This document shows, piece after piece, positions 58,401-64,000 of a DNA stretch of 64,000 nt. The notes under the pieces were generated by a model. That model was not told where the DNA came from. It saw only the letters and a program-made list of their open reading frames with translations, and did not search any database. Both the position numbers and the translations under genes were made by a program. The DNA comes from Tritrichomonas musculus (taxonomy: Eukaryota; Parabasalia; Tritrichomonadida; Tritrichomonadidae). Location: the NCBI GenBank assembly GCA_039105265.1, contig JAPFFF010000006.1, positions 2,294,001-2,358,000 of the forward strand. The letters run 5' to 3'. The stretch's first letter is position 1, and each line of letters begins with the position of its first letter.

Positions 58401-61400
58401 AATGGTTGTAATACTATCTGGAAGAGTTATTGATGATAATGAAATGCAATCATAAAAAGTATTTTCACCAATAAATTCTGTACCTTTTGGTATCTTAATT
58501 GAATGTATGCAAAAACATTTATGGAATGCATATATACCAATCATTGTCACACTATCTGGAATATTTACTGACTCCAATAAATTGCAGCGAGAAAAAGCAC
58601 TTTCACCGATTGATGTTACAGTATTTGATATATTTACAGATTCTAATTTGCTAAATGAATTAAATGAATAAGGTCCAATAGATGTTACACCATTATCTAT
58701 GATTATATTACTTATTAATGAACTAAGAGTAGAAAAAAGTGAAACATATGTAGAATCGATCATTGGACCTATTCCATTAATTATTAGTGTAGACAACGAA
58801 GAGCAAGAAATAAATGCATATTCTCCAATTGATTCTACTTTAACAGGAATATTTATTGATTCTAAAGATGAACACTTGCCAAATGCCCTACTACCAATTG
58901 ATGTTACATTTTCTGGAATAAATATTGATTTCAGATTGTAACAACCATAAAACAAATCAGAAGAAATCACTGTTAATTGTTTTGGAAGATTTATTGATTC
59001 TAATGATGTGCACCAATAAAATGCTTGGTATTTAATAGATTCAACAGCTTCTGGAATTCTGATTGTCTTTAAAGATTCGCAATTTTTGAATGCTTCACTT
59101 CCAATTGATGTAACACCATCTGGTATAATTATTGATTCTAAAGAGGAGCACCCAGAAAATGTCTCTGCTTCTATTCTTTTTATAGCATCTGGAATATTGA
59201 TTGTTTTTAAAGATTTGCAATTGGAAAATGCCCCAGATCCAATTGATGTCACTTTATCTGGTATTTTTAATGATGTTATATTAGTGAACCCATAAAATGA
59301 ACTAGTTCCAATTGAAGTCACAGTATTTTCTATATTTATATTTAAAATATTTTGACGTAAACTTTCAAATATCATACCGGAAGTTGCATTCAAAATACCA
59401 ACGCCGTAAATATTTAATTCATGTAATAATGGACAATTATCAAATGAATGTTGACCAATTGATTTAATACCAACATGAATATTTATTGATTCTAAAGAGG
59501 TGCAATTATCAAATACATAAACTCCAATTGTTTTTACACCTTCTGGAATAGAAACTGTAGTTAAAGATTTGCAATTTCTAAATGCATAATTATTGATTTG
59601 TTCAACATTTTCAGATATTTTTAGTGATGCAAGTGAAGAGCAATTATCAAATGTTCCTATAGAAATTATCGCTAAATTAATCGGTAGAGTGATTGATTTT
59701 AATGAATAACAATTCTGAAATGCATATCCATTAATCACAGTTACACTATCTGGAATTGTTACAGATATTAAATTTCTAAAATTTTGAAAAATATTTTTTC
59801 CAATTTTGGTTATATTTTCTTCAATAATAGCATTATAAATAATTGGTTGGAAACATGATAGTATAGAACGATCATCACTTTTTATAGGACCATCACCATA
59901 AAAAATTAAAGTTTTTAATGAGGTACAATTATCCATAGAATCATATCTAAATAATGAATAATTACATGAAACCCTTATTGATTCTAAAGATGAACCTGCA
60001 AATACACCAGTTTCAAATTGTTCCACTGATTCTGGGATATTTATTGATTTTAAGGAGGTGCAATTACTTAGCATGCCATTCGACATTATTTTCAATTTAT
60101 TTGGAAGAGTTATTTGGCTTAACTTACTGCAATTTTTGAATGCTTCTTGATGAATAACTAATACACTATCTGGTATATAAATCGATTCTAAGGAAAAACA
60201 ATTCTGAAATGTTGATAATCCAATATATGTAACACTTTCAGGTATATGAAATGAAATCAGAGAATAACAATTTACAAATGCACGAGATTCAAGAGTTTCC
60301 ACTGATTCTGGAATATTTATGAATTCTAAAGAAGTGCAATTCATGAATAATTCCGTAGATATTTCTTTTAAATTTTTGGAAATATTTATTTGAGAAAGTG
60401 AAGTGCAATTTTTGAATGCTTTGCTGTCAATTTTTGTGACACTATTTGGTATATTTATTGAGGTTAAAGAATAACATCTATAAAATGCTGAATCACCAAT
60501 AGAAGTAACACTATCTGAGATATTAATTGAAACCAAAGAAATACAAGAGTAAAATGATTGAGGATAAATATCTGTAACACTATTTGGAATATTAATAGAA
60601 ACTAATTTATAACATCCAAAAAAAGCAGACCAATCTATTATTTTAACTTTATCTGGGATTTTAACATCAGTTAAAGAAGAACATTGACTGAACAAACTAG
60701 AATTAATTCTATTTATATTATTTGAAAGTTTAACTGATGACAAGGAATCACAACTATTAAATGCCATTTCTCCGATTGTCGTAACTGAGTCTGGAATATT
60801 TAATGATATTAATTTACGGCAATACCTAAATGCAGAGTAACCAATCGATATAAGACTATCAGGAAGATTTATTGAATCAAAAGAACAATATTCAAAAGCG
60901 CTAGCACCAATTGATATTATACTATCTGAAAGATCTATTGATTTTAATTGATTGAAAAAATTAAATGAACGGACGCCAATATAAGTAACGCCATTCTCTA
61001 AAGTAACATTTTTAATAAAAGTGTTGAATGGAGAGAAAATTGAATAAAAGTTATCTGAATCACACATAGGACCAGGACCAGTAATTATTAATGTTTCTAT
61101 ATTGAAGCAAGCGGTGAATGCATATTCATCAATCATTGAAATATTGGCAGGTAAATTTATTGATGCTAAAGATTTGCAGTATGAAAAAGCATGATAACCA
61201 ATGGATGCTACATTAGATGGAAGTCGTATTGATGGTAAAGAAGAACAATTGTAAAATGAATTATTAGTAATCGACAACATACTCTTTGAAATATCTACTG
61301 ATATTAAAGACCAACAATTGAAAAATGAAGAATTACCAATTGTTTGAACATTGTTGGGGATCGTAATTGATTTCAATGAAGTGCAATTGCAAAATGAAAA

Positions 61401-61748
61401 ATCACCAATCGATATTATGCTTTCTGCAATTGTTATTGACTTTAAATTGACAAATGATAAGAACGAATAAGATCCAATGGTCGTAACTCCATTTTCGATA
61501 ATAATTGAACTTACATCTGAGTTACATTTATCCCATTCTTGTTCCATGAGACTGTAGTTAGTCATAGGACCTGAACCTGTAATTTGTAATATGCCATTTT
61601 CTAATACATAGGATACATCATTTCCACATTTCCCTGTTTCCAGAATTGCTTTGTTGCTTGAGCTTTCTTTTTTAATCTTGGTCAGCTTAGGGGATTGATA
61701 AGACTCAACATAATTCAAAATTGAGTTGCATATTAATAGTAAAAGCAT
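55413..61748 (-). CDS. BspA-like LRR surface protein with Cys-rich region and membrane anchor, 2111 aa
   Basis: A signal peptide (MLLLLICNSILNYVES) leads into about 55 BspA-type LRR units to about residue 1310 (pattern SVTSIGxxAFxxCxSLxSINIP), interrupted by GxGPM-type spacers (INGIGPMIDS, YGDGPIKSDD). Next are a Ser/Thr/Glu linker, then a Cys-rich region to about 1720 with CxxC units (CIQCLESNSSLCSLC, CSICDAINPQICSSC) resembling furin/EGF-like repeats. A beta-rich ectodomain, a Ser/Lys linker, one membrane helix (GAIAGIVIACVVIVVAVVIACVYFF) and a short KKKK-led acidic tail end the protein. It should sit on the cell surface and bind host or bacterial ligands, as proposed for trichomonad BspA proteins. 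The frame is intact. TCATT initiators lie 8 and 13 nt before the ATG on the minus strand. Confidence 0.92.
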   Translation of the reverse strand: MLLLLICNSILNYVESYQSPKLTKIKKESSSNKAILETGKCGNDVSYVLENGILQITGSGPMTNYSLMEQEWDKCNSDVSSIIIENGVTTIGSYSFLSFVNLKSITIAESIISIGDFSFCNCTSLKSITIPNNVQTIGNSSFFNCWSLISVDISKSMLSITNNSFYNCSSLPSIRLPSNVASIGYHAFSYCKSLASINLPANISMIDEYAFTACFNIETLIITGPGPMCDSDNFYSIFSPFNTFIKNVTLENGVTYIGVRSFNFFNQLKSIDLSDSIISIGASAFEYCSFDSINLPDSLISIGYSAFRYCRKLISLNIPDSVTTIGEMAFNSCDSLSSVKLSNNINRINSSLFSQCSSLTDVKIPDKVKIIDWSAFFGCYKLVSINIPNSVTDIYPQSFYSCISLVSINISDSVTSIGDSAFYRCYSLTSINIPNSVTKIDSKAFKNCTSLSQINISKNLKEISTELFMNCTSLEFINIPESVETLESRAFVNCYSLISFHIPESVTYIGLSTFQNCFSLESIYIPDSVLVIHQEAFKNCSKLSQITLPNKLKIMSNGMLSNCTSLKSINIPESVEQFETGVFAGSSLESIRVSCNYSLFRYDSMDNCTSLKTLIFYGDGPIKSDDRSILSCFQPIIYNAIIEENITKIGKNIFQNFRNLISVTIPDSVTVINGYAFQNCYSLKSITLPINLAIISIGTFDNCSSLASLKISENVEQINNYAFRNCKSLTTVSIPEGVKTIGVYVFDNCTSLESINIHVGIKSIGQHSFDNCPLLHELNIYGVGILNATSGMIFESLRQNILNINIENTVTSIGTSSFYGFTNITSLKIPDKVTSIGSGAFSNCKSLKTINIPDAIKRIEAETFSGCSSLESIIIPDGVTSIGSEAFKNCESLKTIRIPEAVESIKYQAFYWCTSLESINLPKQLTVISSDLFYGCYNLKSIFIPENVTSIGSRAFGKCSSLESINIPVKVESIGEYAFISCSSLSTLIINGIGPMIDSTYVSLFSTLSSLISNIIIDNGVTSIGPYSFNSFSKLESVNISNTVTSIGESAFSRCNLLESVNIPDSVTMIGIYAFHKCFCIHSIKIPKGTEFIGENTFYDCISLSSITLPDSITTIDESAFYNCSSLSSVTLSDGVKSIGEYAFYCCSALTSINIPDSVTTFGKFSFFNCSSLSSIKIPNSVTEIAYYMFTNCHSLTSISIPDKLTMIDSYAFCRCYSLQSVVFPDTLKKINTYSFFLCTSLTSIIIPCDILYVDLYSFSHCDSLSFVLYLGTNEKSCYANVFNDCPNLTNIFVIDEYTSEYFCSIPTEKYIFPSSEPEPTDSSSENSISIETNVPTIEPISSIESTKPDCKTLIQGCIQCLESNSSLCSLCDDNYQINEQTHYCDIPPEKDCRDFVDNCSICDAINPQICSSCLNSFELINGQCVPASCASHIANCQECSKDDKTFCVKCEKGYAKLSEQSSICSIQCENTDSSTQLCNDCNIDDCIQCGRENNIQICLSCKTGFKPSEDLKSCIQRTCLDDNMAGCLECNSSDVTSCSACNIELHFVLQNGRCICAEGYDLNNGICKTSNQMSCLKTIPNCQICESVSACSKCSTGFSLINGQCEKTSCNSISNCDVCFEEQDNQIYCTQCSNGYQLTYDGKSCVVLAEQDCNRTITGCLKCSNANPGVCYTCNSELGFTISTRNDFSFCSCQNGLDLVDDSICLPPIKAVSPTPTPIPVAVTKEMIIQSEKNENIKFNEEYGFDKSQSYIISIKNENQNVELPSFIDNVILRIDERTKDQKPVEIKGETKKVVLEISKNANIIMQEDSSNVEITGSGRFIVNTKSTSLSQRSNSKLKLGKVIPSSSGGISLDSSASEITLSEIQTYGNTGFTGLENGATVSLMTKIESGSHFIPDKITLHKVKIGLISILELSKQVQFDKDNTDITIYYNRTLDKKQTPILVSRSNDFDFPDFTQIHKILVDKINSGAHIQEAENIAIAYIKDNKDNNLNKCYQCCLDLKSKFEENDFRNPQCINETKGEAQDRGSSYLMVQKGESKPNNPSTDDKGKTDDDKKGLSAGAIAGIVIACVVIVVAVVIACVYFFIIKKKKTESSNEDSAEGNTNASAEI

Positions 61749-62725
61749 TTTTAAAAATGAAATGATTTTCGGATGTTTATATTTTTTTTTATAAATTTAA
61801 AAATTTTATTCAATAAAATCTTGAAATGTAATGACTATCTTGATTAACATTTTCATTTATTTATTTTATATAATTATTCATATTATCAAATAAATCTTAA
61901 TATAATATTGAACATGCCTTTATTTTGGTAAATTTTGAATAAATAATTTTTTTAACTTTTTCATTCAGGCATATAAACCATTTTTATCGAAAATAGAAAT
62001 CATTTTTGTTTTAAATAAGTATAGAGAATGAAAATAAAATAATTATTTTTAATTAAAATCTAAAATATATTACAAAATATTTGTTTTTCCACAAGATTTT
62101 CTAACAAATAAACATTCTCAGAAATTGAGATGTCAAGAAGGTCAATTGAAAATTTGATAGGGATGGTTCTCATTTGAATATCGAGTCACTTCATATAACA
62201 GATGAATTTATTGTTTTTATAATTTTATTATATTTTTTTAAAAAAAATATGGCAATAATGATATTTACACATAATAAATACAATATGAAAAATTTTATGA
62301 ATTATGTTATCTGAAAGTTCTGAAATTTTAAGTTTTTAAATGGTGTAAAAAAATAATTATCTTTGATAATATAAAGATAAAAATAAAAATAGAGTGCCAT
62401 TTTCCTTTATCATTTTATATCTAATATAAATGCAAAAAATTTGGCATAACTCAAGTTGTTAATTTTACCAAATTTAACAATTTTGCTAGAAAAAAACAGT
62501 CAAATATACCACAATCACAATGTTGGAAATTAAAATCAATTTCTGAGCCAATTTTTTCTCATGGTTAAAAAAAAATTTTTGTTATGTTCATTTATATGAA
62601 CTTGAAACAGAATGTATTTACAATTTAGTTTTATATGAAATCAAAGTTAGTCCTAGTAATCCATATTTTATAATGCTTCGATATAATTGTCTTTTGTTTT
62701 TTTTTTAATATAACTGAAATAACGA
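61749..62725. other. AT-rich intergenic region
   Basis: Apart from the initiator elements for the BspA gene at its left edge (61,756-61,765), I see no feature. Confidence 0.5.
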
Positions 62726-63260
62726 TTCATGATTCGGTTGAAGTTATCAGCTCACTTGCATTTAACAAACACAAAAATATTCGAAAACTCGATTTTTCTC
62801 CTAAGTTAAGACGTCTAATATTCGCAAGTTCTGCTAATAAAGCAAACTCAATCATTCTTTTAATGGAATTATGCTTTAAAATTTGAGATATATTAGGATT
62901 TAAAAATGACCGTTGTACAAAGAAATATGAGAAGTAATATAAAATTGAAAAATAAAATTGAAAGACAAGATATTTATATTCAAAGAAGAACAAAGACTTT
63001 GATCGATAATCTCATCTTTTGCTGAACATGAAATCATGAGAATCATGAAGCTAAAAAAATTTATGAGAAACAAAATGAAATGTTAGATAATAATATTGAT
63101 AGAGGAAAAAACAAAATGAACCAATCTGAAGAGAATTATAAGAAAACAAAGAAGAAAGGCTAAAAAAATTGATACAACAAAGAAATGAAAAAAAAGTCTG
63201 AATCTTTTTTACACTTTTGTTAAAAAAAATATCAGATATATTGAGAAATCCTCTCAATCT
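62726..63260 (+). pseudogene. Possible decayed coding segment
   Basis: On the plus strand the stretch reads SVEVISSLAFNKHKNIRKLDFSPKLRRLIF and, after stops, charged helical pieces (RGKNKMNQSEENYKKTKKKG). The composition is more protein-like than its surroundings and hints at an LRR plus coiled-coil gene relic. Weak evidence. Confidence 0.25.
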
Positions 63261-63375
63261 TATTTATTTTAATACTGATATATGAACTAATTTTGACTTG
63301 TTTTTTGTAATTAAATCATAAAAAAATCAACTCTTTTTTTATCATTAAAAAGTTTTCGAATTGAATAGAAAAAGG

Positions 63376-63505
63376 CTTGCTAAAAGGGCAGGCTCGGGCA
63401 AAAAAGTGGCAAATGGCACTTTTGGCCCTTGTACAATTTACGGGCCAAACATGTGGCTCGTGTGTATTTTGCTTCCTCTCAATTTTAATGCCCGAGGGCA
63501 AAAAA
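63376..63505. other. GC-rich patch in AT-rich DNA
   Basis: The stretch has many GGGC/GCCC words (AAAGGGCAGGCTCGGGCA near 63,383 and ATGCCCGAGGGCA near 63,488). CTCGGGCA and TGCCCGAG are inverted near its two ends. No gene or known element is recognised. Confidence 0.4.
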
Positions 63506-63585
63506 AAGTTTATGCAATTGTAATTTTCTTTTTATTATTTATTTCAGCATTTTTTTTATATAAGAGAATTCGTTTAAATAAATAA

Positions 63586-64000
63586 TAATATGAAATAAAT
63601 AATTTTAAATGCAAATCATTCAGTTCTTGATTTTTACATAAAAAAATGATGAATCAGTTGTAATATAATGATTATCATTACTTAGATCAAATAGACAAAA
63701 GTTTTTTTTCGATAAAAATGAAACTTCACACAAAAATGTTATAATATTGGTAAATATATTTCAAAAATATTATGTCTTTTATTATAGCAAAAAAAATATG
63801 CTTTTTTTTTTCAAATATCCTGCAATGCATTTACTAATTATTTTCCAAAATTGAGATATCGATTTTTCATATATGTAACATATTTGAAAATTTGGAATAA
63901 ATTCATTTATTTCCTCATTAAAATTAAAATAATCTTCACATTTTAAAAATGAATATTACTCTTCACTCATTCAATTTTTTTGCTTCTTATTACTGCACTT
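63586..64000. other. AT-rich tail of window
   Basis: I see no gene or clear repeat. Confidence 0.5.

Noticed and set aside
62727-62993. 88-aa minus-strand protein
   Set aside because: The plus strand of the same bases reads more like protein (LRR-like and charged helices), so the minus frame is probably a shadow.

Overview
This window looks like nuclear DNA of a parabasalid protist, most likely a Tritrichomonas-type trichomonad. The species call is inference. The reasons are the gene families and the promoters. The families are BspA-like leucine-rich-repeat (LRR) proteins, kinases fused to Sel1 repeats, a BTB/coiled-coil protein, trichomonad-type ankyrin relics, a tubby-like protein and a cathepsin L-like protease. 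Several start codons are preceded at short distance by the trichomonad initiator element TCA-Py-(T/A). No introns are evident. Outside the first 15.8 kb the DNA is extremely AT-rich.

Positions 1-15,804 are most of one Maverick/Polinton element, a virus-like self-synthesising transposon, with a visibly higher GC content. Its left end lies outside the window. It carries a protein-primed type DNA polymerase B broken by two in-frame stops, a retroviral-type integrase, two large fibre-like proteins, a double-jelly-roll type major capsid protein, a small membrane-active-looking peptide, an FtsK/HerA-type packaging ATPase and several unassigned, probably virion, genes. A likely right terminus sits at 15,801-15,804, just before a small ubiquitin-like gene ending in Gly-Gly and a tRNA-Leu(CAG).

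Positions 16.9-36.8 kb hold host genes: an LRR fragment fused by a fold-back to a kinase tail, a 1339-residue kinase with about 21 Sel1 repeats, a BTB/discoidin-like protein, a BTB/coiled-coil/poly-proline protein, a 720-residue LRR protein, decayed ankyrin material, a kinase-Sel1-LRR-Sel1 fusion interrupted by a -1 frameshift at a slippery A tract, and a tubby-like gene. Positions 36.8-47.1 kb are mostly relics: an ankyrin-repeat pseudogene, a tRNA-like sequence, a tubby relic and a long broken BspA-type membrane protein.

Positions 47.9-55.1 kb form the most unusual part. Two colinear fragments of one M18 aspartyl aminopeptidase lie 6.5 kb apart. Between them sit a tyrosine recombinase gene flanked by roughly 110-bp terminal inverted repeats, three related TTAA-bounded miniature inverted-repeat elements, an intact secreted cysteine protease, several fold-backs and a 450-bp element with 43-bp perfect inverted repeats. 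The window ends with an intact 2111-residue BspA-like surface protein (55,413-61,748) and an AT-rich stretch with one anomalous GC-rich patch.
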